DNA from: Salinispora cortesiana
Lineage (GTDB): Bacteria > Actinomycetota > Actinomycetes > Mycobacteriales > Micromonosporaceae
Direction: 5' to 3'
Assembly (NCBI RefSeq): GCF_000484695.1
Contig: NZ_AXVR01000021.1
Span: forward strand, 1-64,000
Length of the DNA stretch: 64,000 nt
Part shown: piece after piece, positions 23,750 through 35,920 of the stretch
Layout of the letters: each line of letters starts with the position of its first letter
Position numbering within the stretch: position 1 is the stretch's first letter
Translations under genes and position numbers: made by a program
Notes under the pieces: generated by a model
Told to the model about the DNA's origin: nothing
What the model saw: only the letters and a program-made list of their open reading frames with translations
Database searches by the model: none

Positions 23750-24595
23750 TCAGCGGCCGGCTCGAATCGGCTGCGGCCAGTCGGCGGGCACGACCTCGTC
23801 GCCGACGGCGACCCGGCCGGTCTCGACGGGCACCAGGTGCAGCCCGAAGCGGAGCTTCTGCCGCACGTTGCGGTAGCGGCCGAGGGTCACCAGCGGCTCC
23901 TTCCCCCGGGCTCCGGTCTCCTGGTCGGTGGTGGTGACCACGCAGCGACCAGCCGAGCCAGCGGCGCGGAAGGTGACACCACCGATCCGCACCGGGCGGG
24001 CGGCCCAACCGTCCTCCGCCCAGGCCGGCGCTCCGGTGACCACGAGGTTCGGGCGGAACCGGGTCATCGACACCGGTGGCTCGCCGGCCTCGGCCAGCCA
24101 CCCGTTGAGCGCGTCGAGCGAGGCGGTGCTGGTCAGCAGGATCGGGGCCTCGTCGGCGAAGGTGACCTGGTCGCCTGGGTCATGCTCGCGGTCGGCGGCG
24201 GGGATGTGGCGGGCTGGCCGGGCCAGCCACACCAGGCGGGCCGGGCGGCCGAGGAACCGGCTGACCCAGGTCTCGGCGGCCGCGCCGGCAGCGTGCGCCC
24301 ACACGTCCAGCTTGCGGCTGCGGAAGGTGCGCACGGCGATCGGGGCACCGTCCACCGGCTCCGCGACGTCGAGGTCGGGGTGGCCGGCGGCATGCAGGGT
24401 GAGCCCGCCGGCTCGGGCCACCGCGCGCAGCGCGACGAGGCTGCTGACCTCGCGTTGGGTGATGCCGACGCCCGCCGCGTCAACGAGCATCCAGCGCCGG
24501 TCGCCGGCCAGGCCCCAGGGCAGCACCGGGGCGGCATCGTGGTCCCGCCGCCGACACCCCTTGACGGGGTAGGTGTGAATAGCGCTCAGCCGCAT
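23750..24595 (-). CDS. MOSC-domain protein (MOSC_N plus MOSC)
   Basis: 281 residues. The N-terminal beta-barrel MOSC_N is IHTYPVKGCRRRDHDAAPVLPWGLAGDRRWMLVDAAG; the MOSC domain is FRPNLVVTGAPAWAEDGW...GRCVVTTTDQETGARGKEPLVTLGRYR, with the conserved Cys that ligates molybdenum in mARC-type proteins. It probably acts as a molybdenum cofactor-dependent reductase of N-hydroxylated substrates or as a sulfur carrier. ATG 24595 is 6 bases after CAGGCT. It is divergent from the hut regulator. Confidence 0.85.
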   Translation of the reverse strand: MRLSAIHTYPVKGCRRRDHDAAPVLPWGLAGDRRWMLVDAAGVGITQREVSSLVALRAVARAGGLTLHAAGHPDLDVAEPVDGAPIAVRTFRSRKLDVWAHAAGAAAETWVSRFLGRPARLVWLARPARHIPAADREHDPGDQVTFADEAPILLTSTASLDALNGWLAEAGEPPVSMTRFRPNLVVTGAPAWAEDGWAARPVRIGGVTFRAAGSAGRCVVTTTDQETGARGKEPLVTLGRYRNVRQKLRFGLHLVPVETGRVAVGDEVVPADWPQPIRAGR

Positions 24596-24654
24596 CGATC
24601 CAGCCTGCCACTCGCACCCCGCCGACGCCGGCCGCAGCGGCCCCGGTTGCCGAT

Positions 24655-24675
24655 GAAAGTTTCTATGCATAAGGT
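24655..24675 (+). promoter_or_regulatory. Promoter and operator of the hut regulator
   Basis: TAAGGT (24670-24675) ends 6 bases before ATG 24682, a leaderless-type -10 box. The palindrome GAAAGTTTC (24655-24663) lies immediately upstream in the spacer. RpiR/MurR-type regulators bind GAAA/TTTC palindromes, so autoregulation is plausible. Confidence 0.45.
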
Positions 24676-24681
24676 CGAAAC

Positions 24682-25533
24682 ATGAATGAAGCATCCGTCG
24701 TCCCCCCGGGTGACCGGGTGCTGGACCTGTTTCGAGGGGTTCGGCTCACCCCGACCCAGCGACGGATCGCACACTGCCTCGTCCAGCAGGGCCCGGCGGT
24801 GGCATACCTGTCGGCGGCGGAGGTCGCCGAGTTGGCCGGGGTGAGTCAACCCTCGGTGACCCGCTTCGCGATGGCCCTCGGCCACGACGGCTACCCCGCC
24901 CTGCGCCGCCACCTCCGGGAGCTGACCGCGACACGCCGCGGCGAACGACCAAACTCGGACAACGAACTCCAGCAGGCGGTACGCGCCGAAATCGAGAACC
25001 TGGACCGGCTCGCCGACCAGTTCGCCGACCGGGACCGCGTAGCCGCCGCCGGCCGGCTCCTGGCCGCCAGCCACCCGCTGCCGGTGCTCGGCCTCCGCGC
25101 CGCCGCGCCGCTGGCCGCCTACTTCGCCTACTTCGCCGCCAAGGTGCTCCCGGACGTACGGGTCCTCGACGACGGCGGCAGCCTGCTCACCGACCGGATC
25201 GAACAGGCCGCCGAGGCCGGCGCGACCGCCCTGCTCGCCCTCGTGCTGCCCCGTTACCCCCGGGAGGCCCTCGACGCCCTGCGCGAGGCCCGGACGGCGG
25301 GCCTGACCGTCGTCGCCATCACCGACTCGCCGGTCAGCCCGGCCGGCGAGCACGCCGACGTGGTGCTACCCGCCGCCGTCGGCGCACAACTCGTGTTCGA
25401 CCTACACACCGCACCGATGACCCTGGCCATGGTGCTACTCCAGGCGATCTGCGACGCCGCACCCGTACAAACCCAACGGCGGTTGGAGGCGTTCGAAGCC
25501 TCCGCCGCCCGTCGTCAGTTGTTCCTCGGTTAG
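24682..25533 (+). CDS. RpiR/MurR-family regulator of the hut operon
   Basis: 283 residues. The N-terminal HTH_6 is [57 protein letters not shown]. The C-terminal SIS domain ([21 protein letters not shown]..., [22 protein letters not shown]) usually binds phosphosugars. It sits 10 bases upstream of hutU in the same orientation, so a hut-specific sensor, perhaps of urocanate or another intermediate, is likely. HutC (GntR) is the usual hut repressor elsewhere; an RpiR type here is a notable alternative. The ligand is unknown. Confidence 0.88.
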   Translation: MNEASVVPPGDRVLDLFRGVRLTPTQRRIAHCLVQQGPAVAYLSAAEVAELAGVSQPSVTRFAMALGHDGYPALRRHLRELTATRRGERPNSDNELQQAVRAEIENLDRLADQFADRDRVAAAGRLLAASHPLPVLGLRAAAPLAAYFAYFAAKVLPDVRVLDDGGSLLTDRIEQAAEAGATALLALVLPRYPREALDALREARTAGLTVVAITDSPVSPAGEHADVVLPAAVGAQLVFDLHTAPMTLAMVLLQAICDAAPVQTQRRLEAFEASAARRQLFLG

Positions 25534-25543
25534 GAGGTTCCTC

Positions 25544-27193
25544 ATGACCCAGCCGATCCGCGCCGCGCGCGGCACCACCCTCACCGCCCGGGGCTGGCCC
25601 CAGGAAGCCGCACGGCGGATGCTGATGAACAACCTCGACCCGGAGGTGGCCGAACGCCCCGAGGACCTGGTCGTCTACGGCGGGACCGGGAAGGCCGCGC
25701 GGGACTGGCCGTCGTACCGCGCGCTGTTGAACACCCTCACCGAGCTGCGCGACGACGAGACGATGCTGGTGCAGTCCGGCCGGCCGGTCGCGGTGATGCG
25801 GACCCACGAGTGGGCGCCGCGGGTGCTGCTGGCCAACTCCAACCTGGTCGGCGACTGGGCCACCTGGCCGGAGTTCCGTCGGCTGGAGCAGCTCGGCCTG
25901 ACCATGTACGGGCAGATGACCGCCGGGTCGTGGATCTACATCGGCACCCAGGGCATCCTCCAGGGCACCTACGAGACGTTCGCGGCCGTCGCCGCGAAGC
26001 GGTTCGGCGGGTCGCTGGCCGGCACGCTGACGCTGACCGCCGGCTGCGGTGGGATGGGTGGGGCACAGCCACTCGCTGTGACCATGAACGGCGGCGCCTG
26101 CCTGATCGTGGACGTCGACCGCTCCCGCCTCGAACGCCGGGTACGCGAGCGCTACCTGGACGAGGTAGCCGACTCGCTCGACGATGCGGTGCAGCGGGCA
26201 ACCGCCGCCCGCAACGAACGGCGGGCGCGCAGCATCGGCGTGGTCGGCAACGCGGCCACCGTCTTCCCCGAACTGCTGCGCCGCGGCGTCCCGGTGGACG
26301 TGGTCACCGACCAGACCAGCGCCCACGACCCGCTGTCGTACCTGCCGGAGGGGGTTGAGCTGGCCGACGCCCGCGACTACGCGGCGGCCAAACCGGCCGA
26401 GTTCACCGACCGGTCCCGCGCGTCGATGGCCCGACACGTCGAAGCGATGGTCGGCTTCCTCGACGCGGGCGCCGAGGTCTTCGACTACGGCAACTCGATC
26501 CGCGGCGAGGCGCAGCTCGGTGGCTACTCGCGCGCCTTCGACTTCCCAGGTTTCGTCCCCGCCTACATCCGGCCGCTGTTCTGCGAGGGCAAGGGCCCGT
26601 TCCGGTGGGCGGCGCTCTCCGGCGACCCGGCCGACATCGCCGCCACCGACCGGGCGATCCTCGAACTCTTCCCGGAGAACGAGCAGCTGGCCCGCTGGAT
26701 CCGGATGGCCGGCGACCGGGTGGCGTTCCAGGGGCTACCGGCCCGGATCTGCTGGCTCGGCTACGGCGAACGAGACCGGGCCGGGGTACGGTTCAACGAG
26801 ATGGTCGCCGCCGGAGAGCTCTCCGCGCCGGTGGTCATCGGCCGAGATCACCTGGACTGCGGTAGCGTCGCCAGCCCATACCGGGAGACCGAGGCGATGG
26901 CCGACGGCTCCGACGCGATCGCCGACTGGCCGCTGCTCAACGCCCTGGTAAACACCGCCAGCGGGGCCTCCTGGGTCTCCCTGCACCACGGTGGCGGGGT
27001 CGGGATCGGCCGCTCCATCCACGCCGGCCAGGTCTGCGTCGCCGACGGCAGCGCCCTCGCCGGGCAGAAGATCGAACGAGTCCTCACCAACGACCCGGCG
27101 ATGGGCGTCGTACGGCACGTTGACGCCGGCTACGACGACGCCCGGCAGGTCGCCGAGCGGACCGGCCTGCAGATCCCGATGGCGAAGGCGTAA
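25544..27193 (+). CDS. hutU: Urocanate hydratase
   Basis: A 549-residue NAD-dependent enzyme converting urocanate to imidazolone propionate. It has the family landmarks [47 protein letters not shown] and [19 protein letters not shown], including the conserved catalytic-region Cys. TAGGAGG lies just before ATG 25544. Full length. First enzyme gene of the operon; the next gene follows within 10 bases. Confidence 0.97.
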   Translation: MTQPIRAARGTTLTARGWPQEAARRMLMNNLDPEVAERPEDLVVYGGTGKAARDWPSYRALLNTLTELRDDETMLVQSGRPVAVMRTHEWAPRVLLANSNLVGDWATWPEFRRLEQLGLTMYGQMTAGSWIYIGTQGILQGTYETFAAVAAKRFGGSLAGTLTLTAGCGGMGGAQPLAVTMNGGACLIVDVDRSRLERRVRERYLDEVADSLDDAVQRATAARNERRARSIGVVGNAATVFPELLRRGVPVDVVTDQTSAHDPLSYLPEGVELADARDYAAAKPAEFTDRSRASMARHVEAMVGFLDAGAEVFDYGNSIRGEAQLGGYSRAFDFPGFVPAYIRPLFCEGKGPFRWAALSGDPADIAATDRAILELFPENEQLARWIRMAGDRVAFQGLPARICWLGYGERDRAGVRFNEMVAAGELSAPVVIGRDHLDCGSVASPYRETEAMADGSDAIADWPLLNALVNTASGASWVSLHHGGGVGIGRSIHAGQVCVADGSALAGQKIERVLTNDPAMGVVRHVDAGYDDARQVAERTGLQIPMAKA

Positions 27194-27203
27194 GGAGAGC
27201 TCC

Positions 27204-28418
27204 GTGTTGACGCATCCGGTGGTGGAGGGCTCCCTTCCGCGCAGGTTCCGGCGGCTCTGGGACGAGATCGCGCCGATCGGCCGGGACGACCGTAGCGGCG
27301 GGTACCTGCGGTACGCGCTGACCGACCCGGAGCTGCGGCTGCGGGAGTGGTTCCGGGCCCAGGCCGACCAGCGCGACATGCCGGTGACCGACGACGGCAA
27401 CGGCAACCTCTTCGCCTGGTGGGGTGCCCCGGAGGCGGGGAACGCGGTGCTCACCGGCAGCCACTTCGACTCGGTACCGCACGGCGGGGCGTTCGACGGG
27501 CCGCTCGGCATCGTCAGCGCCTTCCTCGCCGTGGACGAGCTCCGTGCCGCCGGCACCACCCCCACCCGGCCAATCGCGGTCGCGGCCTTCGTGGAGGAGG
27601 AGGGCGCCCGGTTCGGCGTACCGTGTCTGGGGTCCCGGCTGCTCACCGGCGCGCTGCCGGCTGACCGGGCGGCCGAGCTGCGCGACCCGGCCGGGGTGAG
27701 CTTCGCCGAGGCGCTGGGCGGCCCGCCGGCCGGTGCCCGGCCGGAGCTGCTCGGGCGCTTCGCCGCCTTCGTCGAGCTCCACGTCGAGCAGGGCCGGGCC
27801 CTGGTCGAGCAGGCCGCGCCGGTCGCCGTCGCCAGCGCGATCTGGCCGCACGGCCGGTGGCGTTTCGACTTCACCGGCGAGGGAAACCACGCGGGTACGA
27901 CCCGGATGATGGACCGCCGCGACCCGATGCTCACGTACGCGTTCACGGTGCTCGCCGCGAACAAGGAGGCCCGGCGGCTCGGCGCCCACGCCACGGTCGG
28001 CCGGGTACGGGTGGAGCCGAACGCCACCAACGCCATCCCGTCTGCGGTGACCGGCTGGCTGGACGCTCGCGCGGCCGAGCCGGAGACCCTCTCCGGGCTG
28101 GTCGAGGCGGTCCACGACCGGGCCGCCGAGCGGGCCCGACGCGACGGCACCGGGTTGCGGCTGACCGAGGAGTCGGCCACGCCCCTCGTCGCGTTCGACG
28201 GCGGGCTGGCCGACCGGCTCGCCCGACTGCTCGACGCGCCGGTGCTGCCGACCGGGGCCGGGCACGACGCCGGCGTGCTGGCCGGACACCTGCCCACCGC
28301 GATGCTCTTCGTCCGCAACCCCACCGGGGTGTCGCACTCCCCCGCGGAGTCGGCGAACGACGACGACTGCGCGGCCGGGGTGCAAGCCCTCGCCGCCGCG
28401 CTGGAGGAGCTGACATGA
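27204..28418 (+). CDS. M20-family amidohydrolase (allantoate amidohydrolase-like)
   Basis: 404 residues. Metal-ligand motifs of the M20 carbamoylase/allantoate group are visible: TGSHFDSVPHGGAFDGPLG, AFVEEEGARFG, VELHVEQGRAL, then the dimerisation domain (FTGEGNHAGTTRMMDRRDPM) and a final SHSPAESANDDD. GTG 27204 has AAGGAG just upstream. Placed between hutU and hutF, it probably hydrolyses N-formylglutamate made by HutF, replacing HutG, which is absent. A carbamoyl substrate is the alternative. The stop overlaps the hutF ATG. Confidence 0.85.
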   Translation: MLTHPVVEGSLPRRFRRLWDEIAPIGRDDRSGGYLRYALTDPELRLREWFRAQADQRDMPVTDDGNGNLFAWWGAPEAGNAVLTGSHFDSVPHGGAFDGPLGIVSAFLAVDELRAAGTTPTRPIAVAAFVEEEGARFGVPCLGSRLLTGALPADRAAELRDPAGVSFAEALGGPPAGARPELLGRFAAFVELHVEQGRALVEQAAPVAVASAIWPHGRWRFDFTGEGNHAGTTRMMDRRDPMLTYAFTVLAANKEARRLGAHATVGRVRVEPNATNAIPSAVTGWLDARAAEPETLSGLVEAVHDRAAERARRDGTGLRLTEESATPLVAFDGGLADRLARLLDAPVLPTGAGHDAGVLAGHLPTAMLFVRNPTGVSHSPAESANDDDCAAGVQALAAALEELT

Positions 28419-29773
28419 CCCGCTGGCTGGCCGAGTACGCGTGGCTACCCGAGCAGCCCGAGCCGACCCCGGACGTGCTGATCGAGACCGCTGCCGGCCG
28501 GATCACCGGGGTCACCCCGCTGACCACCGGGGGCGAGCCGACCACCGGGGTCGAGGTCCTCGCCGACGCGGTCCGCCTGCCCGGGCTGACCCTGCCGGGG
28601 CTGGCCAACGCGCACTCGCACGCCTTCCACCGCGCGTTGCGCGGCCGCACCCACGGCGGTCGCGGCGACTTCTGGACCTGGCGGGACCGGATGTACGAGG
28701 TGGCCGCCCGGCTGGATCCGGAGAGCTACCTCGCGCTCGCCCGCGCCGCATATGCGGAGATGGCGCTGGCCGGAGTCACCTGCGTCGGCGAGTTCCACTA
28801 CCTGCACCACGGCCCGGACGGCACCCCGTACGCCGACCCGAACGCGATGGGGGCCGCCCTGGTCGAGGCGGCGGCGCACGCCGGGATCCGGCTGACCCTG
28901 CTGGATGCCTGCTACCTGACCGCCACCGTGACCGGTGAGCCGCTGGCCGGGCCGCAGCGACGCTTCGGCGACGGTGACGCCCTGCGCTGGGCGGAGCGGG
29001 CAGCGGCGTTCGCCCCCACCGACGCGCACGTACGGGTGGGCGCGGCGATCCACTCGGTGCGCGCCGTGCCCGCCGACCAACTGGCGACGGTGGCCGGCTC
29101 GGCGCGGGAGCGGGGCGTCCCGCTGCACCTGCACCTCTCCGAGCAGCCGTCCGAGAACGATGCCTGCCGGGCCGCGCACGGCTGCACCCCCACCCGGCTG
29201 CTGGCCGACCGGGGAGTCCTCGACCCGCACACCACCGCCGTACACGCCACCCACCCCACCAGCTCGGACGTGGTCCTGCTCGGGGAGAGCCGCACCGGGG
29301 TCTGCCTCTGCCCCACCACCGAGCGGGACCTCGCCGACGGGATCGGACCGGCCCGCCGGATGGCCAACGCCGGCAGCCCACTGAGTCTCGGCAGCGACAG
29401 CCACGCGGTGGTGGACCTCTTCGAGGAGGCGCGCGCGGTGGAGCTGGACGAGCGGCTGCGCACCCGGCAGCGCGGTCACTTCACCGTCGGCGAGCTGGTC
29501 ACCGCGGCCACCTCCGCCGGGCACGCCGCCCTCGGCTGGGGCGACGCCGGCCGGCTGGCCGTGGGTAGCCGGGCCGACCTGGTCACCCTCCGGCTGGACA
29601 GCCCGCGGACCGCGGGGGTACCGGCGGCCGGTGCGGTCTTCGCCGCCACCGCGGGGGATGTCCACCAGGTGGTGGTGGATGGCCAGGTGGTGGTGCAGGA
29701 CGGACGGCACTGCACCGTTGACGTCCCCACCGAGCTGGCCACGTCGATCGCGGAGGTGACCGGAGCGCCATGA
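28415..29773 (+). CDS. hutF: Formimidoylglutamate deiminase
   Basis: A 452-residue amidohydrolase-superfamily enzyme turning N-formimino-glutamate into N-formyl-glutamate and ammonia. [21 protein letters not shown] holds the HxH metal ligands, [12 protein letters not shown] the third His and the Glu, [11 protein letters not shown] another His, and [21 protein letters not shown] the catalytic Asp. ATG overlaps the previous stop (ATGA); the end overlaps hutI by 4 bases. Its presence defines the five-step route that releases ammonia rather than formamide. Confidence 0.92.
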   Translation: MTRWLAEYAWLPEQPEPTPDVLIETAAGRITGVTPLTTGGEPTTGVEVLADAVRLPGLTLPGLANAHSHAFHRALRGRTHGGRGDFWTWRDRMYEVAARLDPESYLALARAAYAEMALAGVTCVGEFHYLHHGPDGTPYADPNAMGAALVEAAAHAGIRLTLLDACYLTATVTGEPLAGPQRRFGDGDALRWAERAAAFAPTDAHVRVGAAIHSVRAVPADQLATVAGSARERGVPLHLHLSEQPSENDACRAAHGCTPTRLLADRGVLDPHTTAVHATHPTSSDVVLLGESRTGVCLCPTTERDLADGIGPARRMANAGSPLSLGSDSHAVVDLFEEARAVELDERLRTRQRGHFTVGELVTAATSAGHAALGWGDAGRLAVGSRADLVTLRLDSPRTAGVPAAGAVFAATAGDVHQVVVDGQVVVQDGRHCTVDVPTELATSIAEVTGAP

Positions 29774-30948
29774 GTAGCCTGCTGTTGGACAACATCGGAG
29801 AGCTGGTCACCAACACGGCCGCCGGGGAGGGGCCGCTGGGCATCCGCCGCGACGCCGCCGTGCTCGTCGAGGACGGGGTGGTGGCCTGGGTCGGGTCGAG
29901 CCGGGAGGCGCCCGCCGCCGACCAACGCATTGATGCCGAGTCAGCGGCCGTACTGCCCGGCTTCGTGGACAGCCACGCCCACCTGGTCTTCGCCGGGGAC
30001 CGGGCGGTCGAGTTCGCCGCCCGGATGGCCGGCGAGCCGTACACCGGCGGCGGTATCCGCACCACGGTCGGCGCGACCCGGGCCGCCACCGACGACGAGC
30101 TACGCGCCACGGCCCGCCGGCTACACGCGGAGGCGCTGCGGCAGGGCACCACCACCATCGAGATCAAGAGCGGGTACGGCCTCACCGTCGACGACGAGGC
30201 CCGCTCGCTGCGGATCGCCGCCGAGGTGAGCTCGGAGACCACCTTCCTCGGGGCGCACCTCGTCCCCGCCGAGTACGCCGACCGGCCGGACGACTACGTC
30301 GACCTGGTCTGCGGCCCAATGCTCGCCGCCGCCGCGCCGTACGCCCGCTGGGTGGATGTCTTCTGTGAGCGGGGCGCCTTCGACGCCGACCACACCCGCG
30401 CGATCCTGACCCGTGGCCAGGCCGCCGGGCTGGGCACCCGACTGCACGCCAACCAGCTTGGTCCGGGTCCGGGGGTCCAGCTCGGGGTGGAGCTGGGGGT
30501 GGCCAGCGTTGATCACTGCACCCACCTCACCGACGCCGACGTTGACGCGCTCGTCGGAGCCGACGGAACGACCGTCGCCACCCTGTTGCCGGGGGCGGAG
30601 TTCTCCACCCGCTCGCCCTACCCGGACGCCCGGCGGCTGCTCGACGCGGGCGTGATCGTGGCGCTGGCCACCGACTGCAACCCCGGGTCGTCGTACACCT
30701 CGTCGGTGCCGTTCTGCATCGCGCTGGCCGTCCGGGAGATGCGGATGAGCCCCTCGGAGGCGGTCTGGGCGGCCACCGCCGGCGGTGCCGCGGCGCTGCG
30801 CCGCACCGACGTGGGTCGGCTGGCGCCCGGCGCCCGGGCCGACCTGATGATCCTCGACGCCCCGTCCCACCTGCACCTGGCCTACCGGCCGGGGGTTCCA
30901 CTGATCCGCCAGGTCCTGCACAACGGAGTACCGCAATGTCGACCGTAG
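29770..30948 (+). CDS. hutI: Imidazolonepropionase
   Basis: 392 residues. It opens the imidazolone ring to give formiminoglutamate. Motifs: [39 protein letters not shown] (HxH), [34 protein letters not shown] and [19 protein letters not shown] with the catalytic Asp. ATG 29770 overlaps the hutF stop, and the gene ends 13 bases inside hutH. Normal length. Confidence 0.95.
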   Translation: MSSLLLDNIGELVTNTAAGEGPLGIRRDAAVLVEDGVVAWVGSSREAPAADQRIDAESAAVLPGFVDSHAHLVFAGDRAVEFAARMAGEPYTGGGIRTTVGATRAATDDELRATARRLHAEALRQGTTTIEIKSGYGLTVDDEARSLRIAAEVSSETTFLGAHLVPAEYADRPDDYVDLVCGPMLAAAAPYARWVDVFCERGAFDADHTRAILTRGQAAGLGTRLHANQLGPGPGVQLGVELGVASVDHCTHLTDADVDALVGADGTTVATLLPGAEFSTRSPYPDARRLLDAGVIVALATDCNPGSSYTSSVPFCIALAVREMRMSPSEAVWAATAGGAAALRRTDVGRLAPGARADLMILDAPSHLHLAYRPGVPLIRQVLHNGVPQCRP

Positions 30949-32492
30949 TCATTCAGCCAACCGGGGTCACCCCCGCCGACGTGCTCACCCCCGCCGACGT
31001 GCTCGCCGTCGCCCGCGGCAACGCCAAGGTCGTCCTCGACCCGACGGCGATCGACGCGATGACCGCCAGCCGGTCCGTCGTGGACGGGATCGAGGCCGCC
31101 GGCCAGCCGGTATACGGCGTGAGCACCGGCTTCGGGGCCCTCGCCAACACCTTCGTCGCCCCGCAGCGGCGGGCGGAGCTACAGCACGCGCTGATCCGTT
31201 CGCACGCCGCCGGGGTGGGGACCGCCATGCCCCGCGAGGTGGTGCGGGCGATGATGCTGCTGCGCGTCCGTTCCCTCGCGTTCGGCCGCTCCGGAGTCCG
31301 GCCGCTGGTCGCCACCGCACTGGTGGACCTGCTCAACCACGATGTCACCCCGTGGGTGCCCGAGCACGGGTCGCTGGGGGCCTCCGGGGATCTGGCGCCG
31401 CTGGCGCACTGCGCGCTGGCGCTACTCGGCGAGGGCTGGGTGCTGGGCGCGGCCGGTGACCGGATCCCAGCCGGCGAGGCGCTACGCCGGGCCGGTATCA
31501 CGCCGATCGAGCTGGCCGCCAAGGAAGGGCTGGCACTAATCAACGGCACCGACGGCATGCTCGGCATGCTGCTGATGGCCAACCACGACGCCGCGCACCT
31601 GTTCACCCTGGCCGACGTGACGGCCGCCCTGGCCATCGAGGCGATGCTCGGCACGGACCGACCGTTCCAGCCCGAGCTGCACACCATCCGGCCGCACCCC
31701 GGTCAGGCCACCTCGGCGGCGAACATCCACCGCCTGCTCCAGGACTCGGCGGTGATGGAGTCACACCGCGACGACGTGGTGCACGCGGTGCAGGACGCGT
31801 ACTCGATGCGGTGCGCGCCGCAGGTCGCCGGCGCGGCCCGGGACACCCTGGACTTCGCCCGACAGGTGGCGGGCCGGGAATTGGTCTCGGTGGTGGACAA
31901 CCCGGTGGTCCTGCCGGACGGCCGGGTCGAGTCGACCGGGAACTTCCACGGCGCGCCGCTCGGCTTCGCCGCGGACTTTCTCGCCGTCGCCGCCGCCGAG
32001 GTCGGTGCGATCGCCGAGCGGCGGGTGGACCGGCTGCTCGACGTGACCCGCTCGCGGGACCTGCCGGCGTTCCTCTCCCCCGACGCCGGGGTCAACTCCG
32101 GGCTGATGATCGCCCAGTACACGGCGGCCGGCATCGTCGCGGAAAACCGCCGACTCGCCGCCCCCGCCTCGGTGGACTCCCTGCCCACCAGCGGTATGCA
32201 GGAAGACCACGTGTCGATGGGCTGGGCGGCGACCAAGAAGCTGCGGACCGTCCTGGACAACCTGACCAGTCTGCTCGCGGTCGAGCTCCTCGCCGCGGTC
32301 CGCGGGCTCCAGCTCCGGGCGCCGCTACAGCCGTCGCCGGCCGGACGGGCCGCCATTGCCGCGTTGGCCGGTGCCGCCGGGGAGCCCGGCCCGGACATCT
32401 TCCTCGCGCCGGTGTTGGAGACCGCCCGTTCGGTGATTGCCGGACCGGAGCTTCGGGCGGCGATCGAACGTGAGGTCGGGAAGCTGGCCTGA
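30936..32492 (+). CDS. hutH: Histidine ammonia-lyase
   Basis: A 518-residue enzyme that removes ammonia from histidine to give urocanate. The MIO prosthetic group forms from Ala-Ser-Gly in [23 protein letters not shown]. Also visible are [26 protein letters not shown] and [17 protein letters not shown]. It is the first pathway step but the last gene of the operon, overlapping hutI by 13 bases. A hairpin follows, so the operon probably ends here. Confidence 0.97.
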   Translation: MSTVVIQPTGVTPADVLTPADVLAVARGNAKVVLDPTAIDAMTASRSVVDGIEAAGQPVYGVSTGFGALANTFVAPQRRAELQHALIRSHAAGVGTAMPREVVRAMMLLRVRSLAFGRSGVRPLVATALVDLLNHDVTPWVPEHGSLGASGDLAPLAHCALALLGEGWVLGAAGDRIPAGEALRRAGITPIELAAKEGLALINGTDGMLGMLLMANHDAAHLFTLADVTAALAIEAMLGTDRPFQPELHTIRPHPGQATSAANIHRLLQDSAVMESHRDDVVHAVQDAYSMRCAPQVAGAARDTLDFARQVAGRELVSVVDNPVVLPDGRVESTGNFHGAPLGFAADFLAVAAAEVGAIAERRVDRLLDVTRSRDLPAFLSPDAGVNSGLMIAQYTAAGIVAENRRLAAPASVDSLPTSGMQEDHVSMGWAATKKLRTVLDNLTSLLAVELLAAVRGLQLRAPLQPSPAGRAAIAALAGAAGEPGPDIFLAPVLETARSVIAGPELRAAIEREVGKLA

Positions 32493-32504
32493 CCCTCTCA
32501 CGTG

Positions 32505-32542
32505 CCGGGCAGCGGTTGCCGACTTCGGTAGCCGCTGCCCGG
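32505..32542 (+). terminator. Terminator after hutH
   Basis: An 11-bp perfect stem CCGGGCAGCGG/CCGCTGCCCGG lies 13-50 bases after the hutH stop. The convergent rdgB gene ends just beyond. No U-tract is present. Confidence 0.65.
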
Positions 32543-32555
32543 GTGCGCAGGTCAG

Positions 32556-33170
32556 TCAGACCGGCGGCAACACCTTGGCGACCAGCTTCGCCAGTTCGCG
32601 CAGCGCCTTGCCGCGGTGGCTGATCGCGTCCTTCTCCGCCGGCGTCAGCTCGGCGTTCGTCCGGTCCTGCCCGTCGCCCCGAAAGATCGGGTCGTAGCCG
32701 AAGCCACCCTCGCCGTGCGGCTCCCGCAGCAGGCGACCGGCCTGCCGGCCGTCTACCAGGTGCTCCTTGCCACCGGGCAGCGCCAGGGCCACCGTGCAGA
32801 CGAAGGACGCGCCCCGATGCTCGTCCGGCACGTCGGCGATCTGGTCCAGCACCAGCTGCAGGTTGGCGTGATCATCACCGTGCCGGCCGGACCAGCGGGC
32901 ACTGAAGACACCGGGCATGCCGTTGAGCGCCTCCACCGCCAGGCCGGAGTCGTCGGCGATCGTGGGCAATCCGGTGCGCCGGCACCCCTCCCGGGCCTTG
33001 ATCAGCGCGTTCTCACCGAACGTCAGACCGGTCTCCGGCAGCTCCGGGTAGGCCTCGACATCGTCGAGGCCGATCAGGGCGATCCGGTGCGCGCCCAGGG
33101 CGCCATCGAGGATGCGTTGCAGTTCGATGAGCTTCTTCCGGTTCCGGGTGGCGAGCAGGACCTTGTTCAT
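32556..33170 (-). CDS. rdgB: XTP/dITP pyrophosphatase (RdgB/HAM1)
   Basis: A 204-residue house-cleaning enzyme removing inosine/xanthosine triphosphates. The N-terminal LLATRNRKKLIELQRIL, the family core SGLAVEALNGMPGVFSARWSG and EGGFGYDPIF, then SHRGKALREL, are all conserved. ATG 33170 is supported by the family start. It is downstream of rph, an arrangement shared with mycobacteria. Confidence 0.94.
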   Translation of the reverse strand: MNKVLLATRNRKKLIELQRILDGALGAHRIALIGLDDVEAYPELPETGLTFGENALIKAREGCRRTGLPTIADDSGLAVEALNGMPGVFSARWSGRHGDDHANLQLVLDQIADVPDEHRGASFVCTVALALPGGKEHLVDGRQAGRLLREPHGEGGFGYDPIFRGDGQDRTNAELTPAEKDAISHRGKALRELAKLVAKVLPPV

Positions 33171-33219
33171 GCTGAGTCACCTTCGTTCACGACCACGGGA
33201 GCCAGCAGCGGAGCCGCCC

Positions 33220-33945
33220 TCACGAGAGCGCCTTCCGCTGGGCTTCGGCCAACTCCACACAGCCGGCGACGGCCAGGTCGAGCAGGGCGTCGAGCTGTCC
33301 TCGGCTGAAGACGCCCGCCTCACCGGTGCCCTGCACCTCAACGAAGTCACCGGTGCCGGTGCAGACCACGTTCAGGTCGACCTCGGCGGTCGCGTCCTCG
33401 GCGTAGTTGAGGTCCAGCCGCGGCTCACCGGCGACAACGCCGACGCTCACCGCCGCCACCGAGCGGTGCATCACCGTCTCCGGCCGGCCGACGAGGGAGC
33501 GGCGGGTGGCGAGCCAGGTCACCGCGTCGTGCAGCGCCACGTACGCGCCGGTGATCGCGGCGGTGCGGGTGCCACCGTCGGCCTGGAGCACGTCGCAGTC
33601 GAGCACGATGGAGTTCTCGCCCAACGCCTTCAGGTCGATCGACGCGCGTAGGCTACGGCCGATCAGCCGGGAAATCTCGTGGGTACGCCCACCGACCCGC
33701 CCCTTGACACTCTCCCGGTCGGAGCGGGTGTTGGTGGCGCGGGGCAGCATGGCGTACTCGGCGGTGACCCAGCCGAGCCCGGAGCCCTTGCGCCAGCGGG
33801 GCACCCCCTCGGTGACGCTCGCGGTGCAGAGCACCCGGGTGGCGCCGAACTCCACCAGCACAGAGCCCTCGGGATGGGTGCTCCAGCCGCGGGTCAGGGT
33901 CACCGGTCGGAGGTGGTCGGGCAGCCGCCCGTCAGGTCGCGCCAT
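33220..33945 (-). CDS. rph: Ribonuclease PH
   Basis: A 241-residue phosphorolytic 3'-5' exoribonuclease that trims tRNA 3' ends. Conserved: [51 protein letters not shown] and [25 protein letters not shown] (33952-33957) lies 6 bases from ATG 33945 with no SD, so its transcript may begin here and be leaderless. Confidence 0.95.
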   Translation of the reverse strand: MARPDGRLPDHLRPVTLTRGWSTHPEGSVLVEFGATRVLCTASVTEGVPRWRKGSGLGWVTAEYAMLPRATNTRSDRESVKGRVGGRTHEISRLIGRSLRASIDLKALGENSIVLDCDVLQADGGTRTAAITGAYVALHDAVTWLATRRSLVGRPETVMHRSVAAVSVGVVAGEPRLDLNYAEDATAEVDLNVVCTGTGDFVEVQGTGEAGVFSRGQLDALLDLAVAGCVELAEAQRKALS

Positions 33946-34027
33946 GTCTGCACCCTATGTGGTGGCGAGGGCGGCCCGCCCCGGGGTGTCCCGGGTCGAC
34001 TCGGTGGTCGGAGCCGGCCCGTGCCGG

Positions 34028-34774
34028 TCAGACCTCGTAGCGTGCGCCCGGCCGGACCACCTCGAGCGGGCCGGCGTAGGCGCTGGCGGCGGAGGCGACG
34101 GTGCGCGCCTCGCTGCCCCAGGCCGCCACGAGGTGGGTCAGCAGCAACCGCCCGACGCCGGCCTTGGTGGCGACTTCGCCGGCCTCCCCACCGGTCAGGT
34201 GCAGATCCGGCGGGTTGTCCACCCCGTCGAGGTAGCTCGCCTCGCAGAGAAACACGTCGGCTCCCTGGGCCAGCTGCAGCAGCGCGTCGCAGGGGGCGGT
34301 GTCGGAGGAGTAGCAGAGCACCCGACCGTTGTGTTCCAGCCGGACTCCGTACGTCTCGATCGGGTGGTTGACCCGGTCGACGGTGACGGTCAGCGGGCCG
34401 ATCGGGAAGGTCCCCGGGGTCAGGGCAGAGAACTGGTACACATCCTCGACGGTGCGGTCCGGCACTCCGTCCAGGGCGGCGAGCCGCTCCGGTGTTCCCA
34501 CCGGGCCGTACACCGGCAGCGGCGGATAGGGGCCGTCCGGGGCGTACCGGCGAACCACCACGTAGAGCGCGGCGTCGAGGAAGTGGTCGCCGTGCAGGTG
34601 GGTGAGGAGAACGGCGTCGGGAGCGTGCAGCCCCACGTAACGCTGGAGGGTCGACATCGACCCGGAGCCGAAGTCGACCAGGAGCCGGAAGCCCGCGGCC
34701 TCGACCAGATAGGCCGAGCAGGGGGAGTCCGGGCCGGGGAAGCTACCGGCGCAACCCAACACCGTTAGTCGCAT
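34028..34774 (-). CDS. Metallo-beta-lactamase-fold hydrolase
   Basis: 248 residues with an MBL fold of RNase Z/phosphodiesterase type. LLTHLHGDHFLDAALYV holds the HxHxDH signature, and further ligands lie in VLCYSSDTAPCD and LLTHLVAAW. In mycobacteria the homologue in the same position (next to rph) is an atypical cyclic-AMP phosphodiesterase (Rv1339); by synteny this is a reasonable guess, but the substrate is unproven here. Confidence 0.87.
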   Translation of the reverse strand: MRLTVLGCAGSFPGPDSPCSAYLVEAAGFRLLVDFGSGSMSTLQRYVGLHAPDAVLLTHLHGDHFLDAALYVVVRRYAPDGPYPPLPVYGPVGTPERLAALDGVPDRTVEDVYQFSALTPGTFPIGPLTVTVDRVNHPIETYGVRLEHNGRVLCYSSDTAPCDALLQLAQGADVFLCEASYLDGVDNPPDLHLTGGEAGEVATKAGVGRLLLTHLVAAWGSEARTVASAASAYAGPLEVVRPGARYEV

Positions 34775-34942
34775 TGAGTCGTCTCACTGTCGCATTCTGT
34801 AGTATCCGGGCCGGTTGCCTCTCCGCGGAGCATCGTTCCAACCGCCGTGTGCGCCACGCTGCGCAGCCTACGCTCGGCTACCCGAACGCATGAATCATCC
34901 CCGGAAAGGTGTCACGAACGTGACACCGTCCCAGTTGGTGGG

Positions 34943-35920
<978 letters not shown>

